Shown: positions 50,723 to 59,878, counted from the first letter of the stretch. The stretch: 64,000 nt of DNA from Methylobacterium organophilum (GCF_022179465.1 NZ_BPQV01000010.1:62001-126000); one strand, 5' to 3'. Notes: generated by a model from the letters alone, not told the origin. Numbers and translations are program-made.

Positions 50723-52711
50723 TTACGAGCGCAGGCCGAGGCTGACGCTCTGGCGCCCGTCCGGTGCGGCGCCGGAGGCCGCGACGAGCCGGTCGGCCGG
50801 GACCCCGGCTTTCTGCAGATAATCGAGGATGGCGAGGGCGCGTTGGCGCGGCAGATCCACCGGCGGTTCGGCCGGCTCGGGCTTCTTCTCCGCCGCCTTC
50901 TTGTTGTCCTTGACGCCCTTGGCGGCCTTGCTCCCCGGCGTCGTCTTGCCGGCTTCCGCCTTCTTGGGATCGGGCTTCGTCTCCGCCGCCTTGGCTTCCG
51001 GAAGCGGCTGCGGGCTGGGCGGCGGCGTGCCGGGGGCGTCGGGGTGACCTGCGACCTCGACGCGCTCCTCCGGGCAGGCCTTGGCGAGCTCCGCCAGGGC
51101 ATCAAGGACCGGATAGAAATCCCGCTCCAGCGCGACGCTGCCGGCGGCAAAGCGCAGGGCATGGCCGGAGACGCGCTCCGTGAACAGGCGCGCGCAGGTG
51201 GCGGCATCGTAGCGCCGAGGCGCATCGGCGACGTCCACGGCGACGCTCGCCGTCCAGCCGGCGGGCAGGGCCTGCGGCAGCGTCTCGGCGATGCGTCGGG
51301 CGCTCTGCGCGTAGAGGCTGCGGCCGGACAGGCGCAGGGCGGTGTCGGAGAGGGCGAGCTCGCCCTCGGCCAGGGTCGAGAGGGGGTCGATGGCGCTCTT
51401 CAGGGCGCGCAGCAGATTCGGCGGCGCCCCTTCGGCGATGCGGCTGCGATCCACGATCGCTTCCCGGAAGAAACGGGCGCCGAGCCCATCGAGCAGCGCG
51501 GTCCGGGTCTGTCCGTCCGGGAAATGTCCGCTGACGAGGACGCGCTCGGCCTCCCGGCGGATCCGGATCCGGTAGGGCGAGACCGGCTGGGCCGAGAGCC
51601 GCACGCTCCCCGCCTGCAGGCCGGCGGGGAGCCCCTCGCCCAGCCGCTTTTGCACATCGCCGATGGCCTGACCGTCGATCGCGACACCTTCGACCGAGAG
51701 GCGTCCCTGGACGAAGCTGGCTTCGCCCTGTCGCAGGAGGGCGGCGAGGTCGAACAGGGTCCGGGCCAGCGCCGTGAAATCGACGCCCTCCGGCAATCCG
51801 CGGGCGGCGCGGGTCTCGTCCGTGACCGGAGCGCCCTCCGCGACCTGGGCGGCGGTTGCTAGGAGCTCTGTGCGCGCCGCCTCCGAGACGACATTGCCGG
51901 AGAGGCGCAGGCTTCCCTCGGCCCCGCGGGAGACCGCGAGCCGGAAATCGTCGGTGCGCGGCGGCTGGATCGCGAGCGGGCCCAGGCCGAAGCCGTTCGG
52001 CGGCGTGAGCGCGGTCGCGCGCAGGGCCTCGTAGGCCGCGCCGTCGACGGCGGCGCCCTCGATGGACAGGGTCGTGTCGCCCAGGCGGACGCGACCGCCG
52101 GGCTCCAGCTTGACGATCTGCCGGGCGGCGAACAGGGCCGCCTCGACGAAATCGGGCGGGGCGCCGCGGGCGGCATGGGCCGCATCCTGCAGCACGGTGC
52201 CCCTGGGCAGTTCGGCGATCACCCGGTCGGCCAGCAGATGCCCGCCGATCTCGGCCGGCCGGCTGCCGCTCGCCGCGATGCGCCCGTCGGCCTCGCGGGT
52301 GAGCGACCAGACGAAGGGCGAGGCTTCCTCGATCAGCCCGGTCCTGTCGATCAGGCGCCGCAATCCCGGAAGGACGGCGAGCCGCGCGAGGACCGAGGCG
52401 CGCAGGGCCGCGTCGGGGGCTTCTCCGAGGGCGACGAGATCCCGCCCCTGCGGCTCCACCCGGAGCCAGGGCTCCGGCGCCCCCTCCCCCGTCTCGCGCA
52501 CGAGTCCGGCGGCGGCCTCGCGCAGTTCGGCGGCCACGCGCGCCTGTCCGAATCCCACGCTCGCCGCGGCGATCAGGGCGAGACCGGGCAGCCCGACGAG
52601 CCAGCCGGCCCGGCGGAGTTTCTCGGTGAGGGCGGAGTCTGCGGGCACCGGCGGGACCTCGGAACTCCGGCGCGACGGGCGCACGCGGGGAGGCGAAGGA
52701 AACACGCCCAT
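50723..52711 (-). CDS. OmpA-family protein with BON-like repeats
   Basis: A 662-residue protein with one N-terminal membrane helix (LVGLPGLALIAAASVGFG, about 37-54). A long middle part follows with repeated short beta-alpha units (LVALGEAPDAALRASVLARL, LRLSGNVVSEAARTELLATA, RVLVSGHFPDGQTRTALLDGL) that look like BON-type domains. The C-terminal OmpA-like half has FYPVLDALAELAKACPEERVEVAGHPD, interrupted by a Lys/Pro/Ala-rich insert of about 60 residues before PRQRALAILDYLQKAGVPADRLVA. The OmpA fold binds peptidoglycan, so this is likely an inner-membrane-anchored wall-binding protein. The small membrane protein downstream is probably co-transcribed. Confidence 0.75.
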   Translation of the reverse strand: MGVFPSPPRVRPSRRSSEVPPVPADSALTEKLRRAGWLVGLPGLALIAAASVGFGQARVAAELREAAAGLVRETGEGAPEPWLRVEPQGRDLVALGEAPDAALRASVLARLAVLPGLRRLIDRTGLIEEASPFVWSLTREADGRIAASGSRPAEIGGHLLADRVIAELPRGTVLQDAAHAARGAPPDFVEAALFAARQIVKLEPGGRVRLGDTTLSIEGAAVDGAAYEALRATALTPPNGFGLGPLAIQPPRTDDFRLAVSRGAEGSLRLSGNVVSEAARTELLATAAQVAEGAPVTDETRAARGLPEGVDFTALARTLFDLAALLRQGEASFVQGRLSVEGVAIDGQAIGDVQKRLGEGLPAGLQAGSVRLSAQPVSPYRIRIRREAERVLVSGHFPDGQTRTALLDGLGARFFREAIVDRSRIAEGAPPNLLRALKSAIDPLSTLAEGELALSDTALRLSGRSLYAQSARRIAETLPQALPAGWTASVAVDVADAPRRYDAATCARLFTERVSGHALRFAAGSVALERDFYPVLDALAELAKACPEERVEVAGHPDAPGTPPPSPQPLPEAKAAETKPDPKKAEAGKTTPGSKAAKGVKDNKKAAEKKPEPAEPPVDLPRQRALAILDYLQKAGVPADRLVAASGAAPDGRQSVSLGLRS

Positions 52712-52755
52712 TCCGGCATCTTGAAGGCTCGGGACGCCGGAGGGATTTCACGAAC

Positions 52756-52779
52756 AAAAAAACCCGGCCGATGGCCGGG
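52756..52779 (-). terminator. Intrinsic terminator of the porin gene
   Basis: CCCGGCC (52763-52769) and GGCCGGG (52773-52779) form a tight stem with a 3-base loop; on the minus strand it is followed by seven T residues (52762-52756). It is a textbook rho-independent terminator for the porin transcript. Confidence 0.85.
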
Positions 52780-52795
52780 CTTGGAGGTTTTCGAG

Positions 52796-52854
52796 GGGCC
52801 GCGTGCAGAACACGCGGCCCGAACCGTTCCGGGCCCTCCCAGCACGCTGGGAGG
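52796..52854 (-). other. Two extra hairpins between the porin stop and its terminator
   Basis: GGGCCGCGTG (52796-52805) pairs perfectly with CACGCGGCCC (52811-52820). CCTCCCAG (52835-52842) pairs with CTGGGAGG (52847-52854) around CACG. They lie in the porin 3' untranslated region and may protect the mRNA from 3' exonucleases or seed a small RNA. Confidence 0.55.
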
Positions 52855-52863
52855 ATCCTCTTC

Positions 52864-54543
52864 TTAGAAGTCGCGCTGAACGCGGAAGCGGGCCTGGTAC
52901 ACGTCCTCGCTGCTCTTCGGGTAGACCGGGAGGCCGCCGACGGTGAGGCTCTTGTCCGCGTTGGTGGTGCGACCGGCATTGACGGCCGTACGGATGTACT
53001 GGCCCTCGACGCCGATATCGAGGTCCTTCACCGGCGACCAGATCAGGCTCGCGCCCGTCACGATCTGGTTGGTGTCACGCAGCGAGGGGCTGAGCGCGTA
53101 GCCGGTGGCGTTGGTGGCGAAGGAGGGCGGAGCATTGGCGCTGCTGGCACCGATCAGGCTCGAGGCCAGGCTCACAGCCTGACGGGCGCCCTGCGGGAAC
53201 CAGATCTCGCCGTAGCTGCCGTAGAAGGCCGAACGCCACTCCGGGGCCCAGTAGTGGAGGTAGGAGGCCACCACCGTGAAGCTGGAGGAGAGCTCGATCT
53301 TGCCGGTCAGCGGGTTGACGATCGCGTCCGACAGGTACTGGTTGAAGGGGTTGCCGGTGTAGACGGCGGCATTGCTCAGGTAGCCCGCGGTGAAGCGGTT
53401 GATGCCGGTGTAGAACGAGGCACCCTCGCCGTAGGCACCCTGCAGGTAGAGGCCGTCGCCCGGAGCGATGAAGGGCAGGTTGAACTTCAGACCGCCCTGG
53501 ACCGCCCAGCCGTACTCGGTCTGCGCGCCGGTGGAGGAGATGCCGCGAGCGGCGAGCAGCGTGGCGACCGCAGGCTGGCTGAGGACGGCGTTCGTGCCCG
53601 TGCCGGGGGTGGCGTTGAAGATACCGGAGCCGCTGATGAAGCCGCCGACGTTCACGTCCTTGACCGCACCCGAGATCTGGGCCGAACCCCACGGGGCGTC
53701 GTAGCGCAGCGAACCGACGAAGTCGGGCATGCGCGAGCGCTGCACGGCGTCGAGGAAGGCCACGGCCGTCGCGTTGCCGGCGGCGTTGGTGCCCAGGATG
53801 ATCGGGGTCGGGGCCGTCGTGAAGACGTTGTTCAGGCCCGCTTGACCCGGGACGAGGGCGGTCGCGCCGACCGCGTCGGAGTAGAGCGGGTTCTTGCGGT
53901 AGTTCGGGTCTTCCATCGACAGCGTCGCGGAGAAGCCCTCACCGATCTTCTGGGTGTAGGCGAGGAGGTTCGTCGAGGGCATGTCGGAGCCGAGCGACGA
54001 GCCGATGATCTCGTAGTCGTGGGCGTAGAAGTCGAAGAAGGACGAGGCGCGACCGGCGGTGAGACCGGCGAACTGCACGAAGGCCTTGTCGACGTTCAGG
54101 AAGTTCTGGACACGGCCGAGCTGGTCCTGGCCGGTGCCGGAGAAGGCATAGGCGCCGCGCAGGTTCGTGCCGGAGGAGAGCTTGGTGTGACCGGTCCGGC
54201 TCGCCGCATCGAGGCGCAGGAAGGCGCGGAGCGTGCCGTAGCCGGTCTGAGTGCGGGCATCGAGGTTGAAGCGCGCGAGGCCGGTGAAGCCCGAGAGGTC
54301 GCCGCCGCCGGAGACGTTGCGGCTGTCGCTGCCGATGTAGCCGTACTCGGCGCGGGCACGGCCCGAGACGCGCAGGCAGGTGTCGGTGCCCGGGATGTAG
54401 AAGAAGCCGGCACCGTAGGCGGTGCAGACGCGGACGTACTCGATCGGCACTGCCTTCTTGACGGGAAGGTCGGCGGCTTGCGCCGCGGCAACGACGGTCA
54501 GCCCCGCCGCCGATCCCAGAAGAAGGCTCTTGACGAGCTTCAT
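52864..54543 (-). CDS. Alphaproteobacterial outer-membrane porin (Porin_2 / Omp2 type)
   Basis: A 559-residue beta-barrel porin. A signal peptide (KSLLLGSAAGLTVVAAAQAADLPVKK, split here) is followed by the family's typical start VPIEYVRVCTAYGAGFFYIPGTDTCLRVSGRARAEY with its cysteine pair, and the end FRVQRDF is a phenylalanine-terminated barrel strand recognised by the BAM complex. It lets small solutes through the outer membrane and is usually abundant. The message has a GGAGG-like site, three hairpins after the stop and a clean terminator, all consistent with strong expression. Confidence 0.92.
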   Translation of the reverse strand: MKLVKSLLLGSAAGLTVVAAAQAADLPVKKAVPIEYVRVCTAYGAGFFYIPGTDTCLRVSGRARAEYGYIGSDSRNVSGGGDLSGFTGLARFNLDARTQTGYGTLRAFLRLDAASRTGHTKLSSGTNLRGAYAFSGTGQDQLGRVQNFLNVDKAFVQFAGLTAGRASSFFDFYAHDYEIIGSSLGSDMPSTNLLAYTQKIGEGFSATLSMEDPNYRKNPLYSDAVGATALVPGQAGLNNVFTTAPTPIILGTNAAGNATAVAFLDAVQRSRMPDFVGSLRYDAPWGSAQISGAVKDVNVGGFISGSGIFNATPGTGTNAVLSQPAVATLLAARGISSTGAQTEYGWAVQGGLKFNLPFIAPGDGLYLQGAYGEGASFYTGINRFTAGYLSNAAVYTGNPFNQYLSDAIVNPLTGKIELSSSFTVVASYLHYWAPEWRSAFYGSYGEIWFPQGARQAVSLASSLIGASSANAPPSFATNATGYALSPSLRDTNQIVTGASLIWSPVKDLDIGVEGQYIRTAVNAGRTTNADKSLTVGGLPVYPKSSEDVYQARFRVQRDF

Positions 54544-54993
54544 TGTTGAAACCTCCAGAAGTTTCGAGACCCATGGGATCGAACGTTGTTTTCAACCGGT
54601 GGGCGCCCCCAGCGGGCCGTCCCGGTTTTCGTTCGTGTTCCCTTGGAGGTTTGGCCCTCCCCGCACGGGCACTGGCCGAACCGCGTCGGAGCTTGGCGCT
54701 CCGTCCGCGCAGTCACCATGGGCGACCAGTTACGCTCAGGCAACAAACATCGGCGTCTTCGAAGTGTCACGAACCGGCTTCCGGACACGCTGTTGCAGCC
54801 AGGCCACGATCTTCAGACGCCCAAAGAAGACCGCACTCCGAATCCTAGAACCGGCAAAGTATTTTTCGCCGGGTGGAAGCTTGTTGGCCCGCGGCAAGCC
54901 TGCTTCCCGGCGGCGCGATGTCCATGCGCCAGCGGCCGGATGGAAGAATCGCGGGCCGAGGACGTATCCACCCGGCGCCGCTGGCGGCGTCCT
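54544..54993. other. Intergenic region upstream of the porin gene
   Basis: This 450-bp stretch lies between uup (ending at 54994) and the porin start. It holds a GGAGG-type ribosome-binding site close to the porin ATG and presumably a strong promoter. No hexamer pair, operator or coding region could be assigned with confidence. Confidence 0.4.
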
Positions 54994-56811
54994 TCAGCCC
55001 CCGAGCGATTCCTTCAGCAGTTCGAGGGTGAGCCAGCGCTCCTCGGCGGCCGCGAGTTCGGCTTCCGCCGCCGCGAGCAATCCGGAAGCCTTCTCGAATC
55101 TCGCCGGGTCGCGGGCATAGAGACCCGGATCGGCCAGAATCGCGCGCAGCTTCTCCGCCGTTCCTTCCAATTCGACCATGCGGCCAGGCAGCGTCTTGAG
55201 TTCGTGCTGCTCCTTGAAGCCGAGCTTGCGCGGCGCGGCGGAGGGGGCCTCCGCGGCCTTCTCCGTGCGGGCGCGGGGCTCGGACTTCTCCGGAACCGAG
55301 GTGGCGCGGGCCTCGACGCCCCGGCCGCGCTGGGCGACCATGTCGCTGTAGCCGCCGGCATACTCGACCCAGCGCCCCTCCCCTTCGCTCACCAGCACGC
55401 TGCCGACCACCCGGTCGAGGAAGTCGCGGTCGTGGCTCACCAGGATCAGCGTGCCGGCATAGTCGCCTAGCATTTCCTGCAGCAGGTCCAGGGTCTCGAG
55501 GTCGAGGTCGTTGGTCGGCTCGTCGAGGACGAGCAGGTTCGAGGCCTGGGTCAGCGCCCGGGCGATCAGCAGGCGGTTGCGCTCGCCGCCGGAAAGCACG
55601 CTCACCGGCGTGCGGGCCTGCTCGGGGGCGAAGAGGAAGTCCTTGAGATAGCCGATCACGTGACGGCTGCGGCCGCCGACGATCACCGAATCGCCGCGGC
55701 CCCCGGTGAGCACGTCGGAGACGGTCATGTCGGGCGAGAGGCTGGCCCGGGCCTGGTCGAGATGGACCATGCTGAGATTGGTGCCGAGGCGGATCTCGCC
55801 CGAATCGGGCGGGAGCGCCCCGGTCAGCAGCTTGATGAGGGTGGTCTTGCCGGCGCCGTTCGGTCCGACGATGCCGAGACGGTCCCCGCGGAGCACCCGC
55901 AGGGACAGGCCGTCGACGATCCGCCGATCCCCGTAAGCCTTGGTGACGTTGCGGGCCTCCGCCACCAGCGTCCCCGAAGCCTCGCCCTCGGTCGCGGCCA
56001 TGGTCACGGTGCCGACCGGGCGGCGATCCTCCTTCCGCTCCTTGCGCAGGGCGTGGAGATTGCCGAGGCGGCGCACGTTGCGCTTGCGCCGGGCGGTGAC
56101 CCCGTAGCGCAGCCAATCCTCCTCCGCGGCGATCTTGCGGTCGAGCTTGTGCCGCTCCCGCTCTTCCTCCTCGAAGAAGGCGTCGCGCCAGGCTTCGAAG
56201 CTCTCGAAGCCCTGCTCGATCCGCCGGGTGACGCCGCGGTCGAGCCAGATCGTGGCCCGCGACAGCGCGGACAGGAAACGCCGGTCGTGGCTGATCAGGA
56301 CGAGGGCCGAGCGGGTTCGCTTCAACTCGGCTTCGAGCCATTCGATCGCCGGCAGGTCGAGGTGGTTGGTGGGCTCGTCGAGGAGCAGGATGTCGGGCTC
56401 TGGCGCCAGCGCCTGGGCGAGCGCCGCGCGTCGCGCCTCGCCGCCGGACAGGCGCGCCGGATCCTCGGTTCCCGACAGGCCGAGGCTCTCCAGCAGGTAG
56501 CGGGCGCGATACGGGTCGTCGCCCGGAGCGAGGCCGGCCTCCACGAAGGCGAGGCTCGAGGCGAAGCCGGAAAAGTCGGGCTCCTGGGCCAGATAGCGGA
56601 CCGTGGTGCCCGGCTGCAGGAAGCGGACGCCGCGATCGGGCTCGACCAGCCCCGCGGCGATCCGCATGAGGGTGGATTTGCCCGAGCCGTTGCGCCCGAC
56701 GAGGCAGGCCCGCTCCCCGGGGGCGATGCTGAGGGAGGCCTGCTCGATCAGCGGGGTGCCGCCGAAGGTGAGGGCGATGTCCTGGAGGGTGAGAAGCGGA
56801 GGGGCTGCCAT
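54994..56811 (-). CDS. uup: ABC-F family ATPase (Uup type)
   Basis: A 605-residue soluble protein with two ABC ATPase domains and no membrane part. Walker A motifs are GRNGSGKST (first) and GPNGAGKTT (second); LSGGE signatures are in both halves; the linker between them is arginine- and lysine-rich. The C-terminus after about residue 520 forms a coiled-coil arm as in Uup. ABC-F proteins act on ribosomes, and Uup affects precise excision of transposons and ribosome function. The ATG at 56811 is chosen; twelve upstream residues are unlikely. Confidence 0.92.
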   Translation of the reverse strand: MAAPPLLTLQDIALTFGGTPLIEQASLSIAPGERACLVGRNGSGKSTLMRIAAGLVEPDRGVRFLQPGTTVRYLAQEPDFSGFASSLAFVEAGLAPGDDPYRARYLLESLGLSGTEDPARLSGGEARRAALAQALAPEPDILLLDEPTNHLDLPAIEWLEAELKRTRSALVLISHDRRFLSALSRATIWLDRGVTRRIEQGFESFEAWRDAFFEEEERERHKLDRKIAAEEDWLRYGVTARRKRNVRRLGNLHALRKERKEDRRPVGTVTMAATEGEASGTLVAEARNVTKAYGDRRIVDGLSLRVLRGDRLGIVGPNGAGKTTLIKLLTGALPPDSGEIRLGTNLSMVHLDQARASLSPDMTVSDVLTGGRGDSVIVGGRSRHVIGYLKDFLFAPEQARTPVSVLSGGERNRLLIARALTQASNLLVLDEPTNDLDLETLDLLQEMLGDYAGTLILVSHDRDFLDRVVGSVLVSEGEGRWVEYAGGYSDMVAQRGRGVEARATSVPEKSEPRARTEKAAEAPSAAPRKLGFKEQHELKTLPGRMVELEGTAEKLRAILADPGLYARDPARFEKASGLLAAAEAELAAAEERWLTLELLKESLGG

Positions 56812-56862
56812 GGCGGGGCTTATGGCAGCACCGGCCTCCGCGAACAAACGCTCTCCGGCGCC

Positions 56863-57078
56863 TCAGGCCGTCGGGTTCGCGGGCCCGGTCGGCGTCGGCG
56901 GTACCGGGGGCGACTCGGTCGGGATCTCGGGCGGCGCTTGGCCTGGGACATCGGCCGGCGCGTTCCCGGGGATCTCGGGCGCCTCCGATGGCGGCGGGAC
57001 CTGCGGCGGCTCGTAGGGCGTGTCGGGGACGGGTTGCGCCGGAACGGGCTGTTCGGGGATGGGGCCCGGATTCGCCAT
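56863..57078 (-). CDS. Small proline-rich protein
   Basis: A 71-residue reading frame from an ATG at 57078 with a GGAG site upstream. Over a third of the residues are proline, with glutamate and valine, in loose PxxP-like repeats; it has no hydrophobic segment or cysteine. It is probably intrinsically disordered. Similar short proline-rich proteins occur in this bacterial group without a known role. It lies between uup and a PHA-system gene, all on the minus strand. Confidence 0.5.
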   Translation of the reverse strand: MANPGPIPEQPVPAQPVPDTPYEPPQVPPPSEAPEIPGNAPADVPGQAPPEIPTESPPVPPTPTGPANPTA

Positions 57079-57193
57079 GAGCAGGAACTCCAAACGCGTC
57101 TCGATACGTCAGCGTCGAAGTTGAACAGCCGGCGGCGGAGGCGGTTCCGGCCGGGACGCGCTTCGCCGAAGCGGCGTCCCCGCAGCCGGGGAG

Positions 57194-57508
57194 CTACTTC
57201 TTGGTCAGGAGCTTGGTGCCTTCCTTGCCCACGAAATCCTGGACCTTCTCGGCGAAGAGCGCGAGCAGCATCGGCAGGCGGGCCTCCAGGCGCACCCGGT
57301 CGTCCTGTACGTCGACGGAGCCGTCGACGCTCTGGCCCAGCGTCGAGACCGAATAGTCGAGCCGGTCCCCGACCCATTCCAGGGTCTTGATGGTGATGCC
57401 GCTCTTGGTGAGGAAGGCGCGGGCCTTCTCCATGCCGCCCTCGATCCGGCGGCGGGCCTCGGCTCGCCCGATCTCGTGCGGGATTTCGACCACCAGCGGC
57501 TTCGCCAT
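57194..57508 (-). CDS. Polyhydroxyalkanoic acid system family protein
   Basis: A 104-residue protein of the PHA granule/system family: KPLVVEIPHEIGRAEARRRIEGG at the start, a middle LEWVGDRLDYSVSTLGQSVDGSVDV and a C-terminal LLALFAEKVQDFVGKEGTKLL. Members are linked to polyhydroxyalkanoate storage, though the mechanism is unknown. The ATG at 57508 is used. It would fit a storage-polymer-producing methylotroph; PHA synthase is not in the window. Confidence 0.82.
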   Translation of the reverse strand: MAKPLVVEIPHEIGRAEARRRIEGGMEKARAFLTKSGITIKTLEWVGDRLDYSVSTLGQSVDGSVDVQDDRVRLEARLPMLLALFAEKVQDFVGKEGTKLLTKK

Positions 57509-57632
57509 CGTCACGCCTCTCCACGCGCCGCGCCACGCGGCCTGGGCGAGAGACTAGGGCATGCCGGCCGGAAGTGCATACCGCCGGAAGCGCAGGGCGG
57601 GCCGGCGGGCGATCCCGCCGGCCTCTGCCGCA

Positions 57633-57983
57633 TCAATGCATCACGTTGAGGGAGACGTAGCTGGTCCCGCTCATTCCGATGGCCCGGGCCGAGCCGCGGG
57701 CGAGATCGATCACCCGGCCGCGCACGAACGGCCCGCGATCGTTGATCGTCACCACGACAGAGCGCCCGTTGGCGCGGTTGGTGACCCGCACCCGCGTGCC
57801 GAACGGCAGCGTCCTGTGTGCGGCGGTGAGGCCATTCGGATTGAAACGCTCCCCGCTCGCGGTGCGGTGACCGCTCGCGTACCAGGAGGCGTTGCCACCG
57901 CGAGCCTGCGCGGTCGACGTCATTGCGCCGACGGTGAACGAGGTTCCGAGGAGGGCGGCAACGGTCCAGCTGACAACCTTCAT
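57633..57983 (-). CDS. RlpA-like double-psi beta-barrel lytic transglycosylase
   Basis: A 116-residue exported protein: signal peptide to about ARGGNAS, then the compact DPBB domain with [18 protein letters not shown] split across the sugar-binding face, [17 protein letters not shown] (conserved His) and [21 protein letters not shown] (catalytic Asp). RlpA enzymes cut glycan strands lacking stem peptides at division septa. This one lacks the SPOR domain that targets the full-length protein to septa, so its location may differ. Upstream DNA is AT-rich and likely holds its promoter. Confidence 0.88.
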   Translation of the reverse strand: MKVVSWTVAALLGTSFTVGAMTSTAQARGGNASWYASGHRTASGERFNPNGLTAAHRTLPFGTRVRVTNRANGRSVVVTINDRGPFVRGRVIDLARGSARAIGMSGTSYVSLNVMH

Positions 57984-58295
57984 TTACGATTGCATTCCCT
58001 TGTTGTTTTGGCGGGCGGTGCAATCGAGGCTGAAGGCGGCCAAAATGCGACAGGGATTTTCGGTCGGGTTCCCTGCGCGTTGGCGCGTAATATTGTCAGG
58101 CCCGTGGTCGGTCCCGTGTCGATGTATTGATTATTTGCGAAATGCGCCGCCCGAGCTGTGCCTGAAAGTCTCAAACCTTGCGGGCAAGTATTCTGGGGTG
58201 TTGGTTCGTAGCCGGCTTTCCCTGTGGAATGACTGCTTGCCCTGCCCGGAGCGGGAACCTGCCCTGCATCGGATGCCGAGCTTGGCCGTAGCGGC
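57984..58295. other. Intergenic region upstream of the RlpA-like gene
   Basis: This 312-bp gap lies between the RlpA-like gene start and the end of the sulfur-transporter operon, both on the minus strand. The part near 58085-58205 is richer in A and T. It probably contains the RlpA promoter; nothing more specific was recognised. Confidence 0.4.
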
Positions 58296-58754
58296 TCAGG
58301 TGGCGGTTCGACCTGTGGTCGATGCCCCGCCCGGCCTACGCGCGAGGAAGTGGTACCCGGCCATGCCGACGGCCATGGCCAGGGTGAAGACCGCCGGTGG
58401 CAGGGCGGCGCTTGCCAGGGCGGCGACCGCCGGGCCGGGGCAGAAGCCGGACAGCCCCCAGCCGATGCCGAACACGGCGGAGCCCGCGATCAGCCGGAGG
58501 TCGATGCGCCGGTTGGTCGGAATCTGGAAGCTTTCGTCGAAGGCCGGGCGCGTCAGAAGGCGCGACAGGCGGTAGCCGAGCGTCGCGACGATGACCGCGC
58601 CGGCCAGCACGAAGATCAGGGTCGGGTCCCAGGCCCCGGTCACGTCGAGGAAGCCGCGGACCCGGGTGGGATCGAGCATGCCCGACAGAGACAGGCCGAG
58701 GCCGAAGACGAGGCCGGCGGCAAGCGCCGAGGCGAGGCGCAGGGCCGCGTTCAT
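58296..58754 (-). CDS. YeeE/YedE-type transporter half, DUF6691 family
   Basis: A 152-residue membrane protein with four predicted helices. It has GLSLSGMLDPTRVRGFLD near the start and GWGLSGFCPGPAVAAL in the second half, the cysteine-containing loop typical of YeeE/YedE sulfur transporters, which carry thiosulfate or related sulfur species by relaying them on cysteines. It is the second half of a split transporter; its ATG overlaps the stop of the first half by four bases. Confidence 0.85.
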   Translation of the reverse strand: MNAALRLASALAAGLVFGLGLSLSGMLDPTRVRGFLDVTGAWDPTLIFVLAGAVIVATLGYRLSRLLTRPAFDESFQIPTNRRIDLRLIAGSAVFGIGWGLSGFCPGPAVAALASAALPPAVFTLAMAVGMAGYHFLARRPGGASTTGRTAT

Positions 58755-59167
58755 GGAGAGAGGATCCGAAGCAGCGCGACCGTCAGCATGCCGCTCGCGA
58801 GGAAGGTGAGGACCGCGGCGAAGGAGCGGGGCGAGAGCCGGGCGAGCCCGGCGACGCCGTGGCCGCTGGTGCAGCCCGAGCCGAGGCGGGTGCCGAAGCC
58901 GACGAGCAGGCCGGCGAGTGCCAGCACCGGGAGCGAGGCGACGAAGCGCATCTGCGGCCAGGCGCCGGTCAGGAGAGCGAAGACCGGCGGCCCTGCCACG
59001 AGGCCGGCCACGAAGGCGATGTCGGTGAGCCGGCGCTCTCCCCGATCTTCCCCGAGTCCCGCCACGATCCCGCTGATGCCGGCGATCCGACCGTTGAGAA
59101 GAAGCAGCATCGTCACCGCGAGGCCGATCAGGGCGCCGCCGGCGAGGGCGGGGAGATAGGCGCTCAT
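58751..59167 (-). CDS. YeeE/YedE family transporter half
   Basis: A 138-residue membrane protein with four predicted helices. The motif GTRLGSGCTSGHGVAGLARLS carries the key cysteine of the family. With the downstream DUF6691 half it forms a complete PmpAB-like importer of reduced sulfur compounds. The ATG overlaps the stop of the upstream phosphatase-like gene by four bases, giving a three-gene operon. Confidence 0.87.
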   Translation of the reverse strand: MSAYLPALAGGALIGLAVTMLLLLNGRIAGISGIVAGLGEDRGERRLTDIAFVAGLVAGPPVFALLTGAWPQMRFVASLPVLALAGLLVGFGTRLGSGCTSGHGVAGLARLSPRSFAAVLTFLASGMLTVALLRILSP

Positions 59168-59607
59168 CGGGGGGCGCCCGCCGCGTCGTTCGCCTCCAGC
59201 CAGCGCAGGGCGCCGGAAAGGTCGTAGCCATGCCGCGCGGCATAGGCCGGGATGTCCTCGCGGCGCAGCTTGCCGGCCAGCACTTCGCCCAGCACCCAGA
59301 GCGTGAGCGAGCGGGTGCCCCCGGCGCAATGGGCGAAGACCGGGCCGGGGGCGCCGGTCACCGCCGCGTGGAAGCGCTCGATCGCCGCGCGGGTGATCGT
59401 CTCGCGGGTCACCGGCAGATCGAGATAGGCGAGCCCCGCCCCTTCCGCGGCCGCCCGTTCCGCCGCGCCACCGGGCTGGCCCGGCGTCTCCCCGTCCGGC
59501 CGGTTGTTGATGAGGAGCGTGACGCCCTCACCGCCCAGAGCCGCAATCTCCGCGAGGCTCGGTTGGCCTCCCACGGAGAGTTTCTCGTCGATGATCCTGC
59601 GCGTCAT
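59164..59607 (-). CDS. Sulfur-transferase-associated DSP/PTP-like protein (TIGR01244 type)
   Basis: A 147-residue protein of the Blh N-terminal / TIGR01244 family, often placed beside YeeE/YedE transporters. It has the dual-specificity-phosphatase loop AHCAGGTRS with C94 and R99. Several relatives are annotated as sulfur transferases because their cysteine can carry a persulfide. LSVGGQPSLAEIAALG near the start is characteristic. Its start lies upstream of both transporter halves, so it is the first gene of the operon. A sulfide-responsive repressor (BigR type) is not adjacent. Confidence 0.82.
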   Translation of the reverse strand: MTRRIIDEKLSVGGQPSLAEIAALGGEGVTLLINNRPDGETPGQPGGAAERAAAEGAGLAYLDLPVTRETITRAAIERFHAAVTGAPGPVFAHCAGGTRSLTLWVLGEVLAGKLRREDIPAYAARHGYDLSGALRWLEANDAAGAPR

Positions 59608-59878
59608 GGCGTCCGTCCCGTCCGTCGGCGCGGGGTGTCCGGTCCGGCGGTGTCCCAGCGGGGTAGCGCGCCGAGCCCGGCGAAACAAGGCTTGCAAAGC
59701 GCCGTGTCCTCCATAAATATGCAGCTATAACAAGGACTTAGCGAAAATTTTGCTAGGGTAGGGACACGGCACGATGGAAGTCTTCCCTCACGAAGAACGG
59801 ACTTGGAAAAGACTTCCTTCCTCCTCCGGCACCCCAGGCAGGGCATCGGAGATCGGCGAGAATCATCGGGAGAACACG

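Noticed and set aside
48043-51225. A 1060-codon minus-strand reading frame opposite slt
   Set aside because: It is antisense to the well-supported slt gene and part of the OmpA-family gene; its translation is arginine/alanine-rich with no domain, a common shadow in GC-rich DNA.
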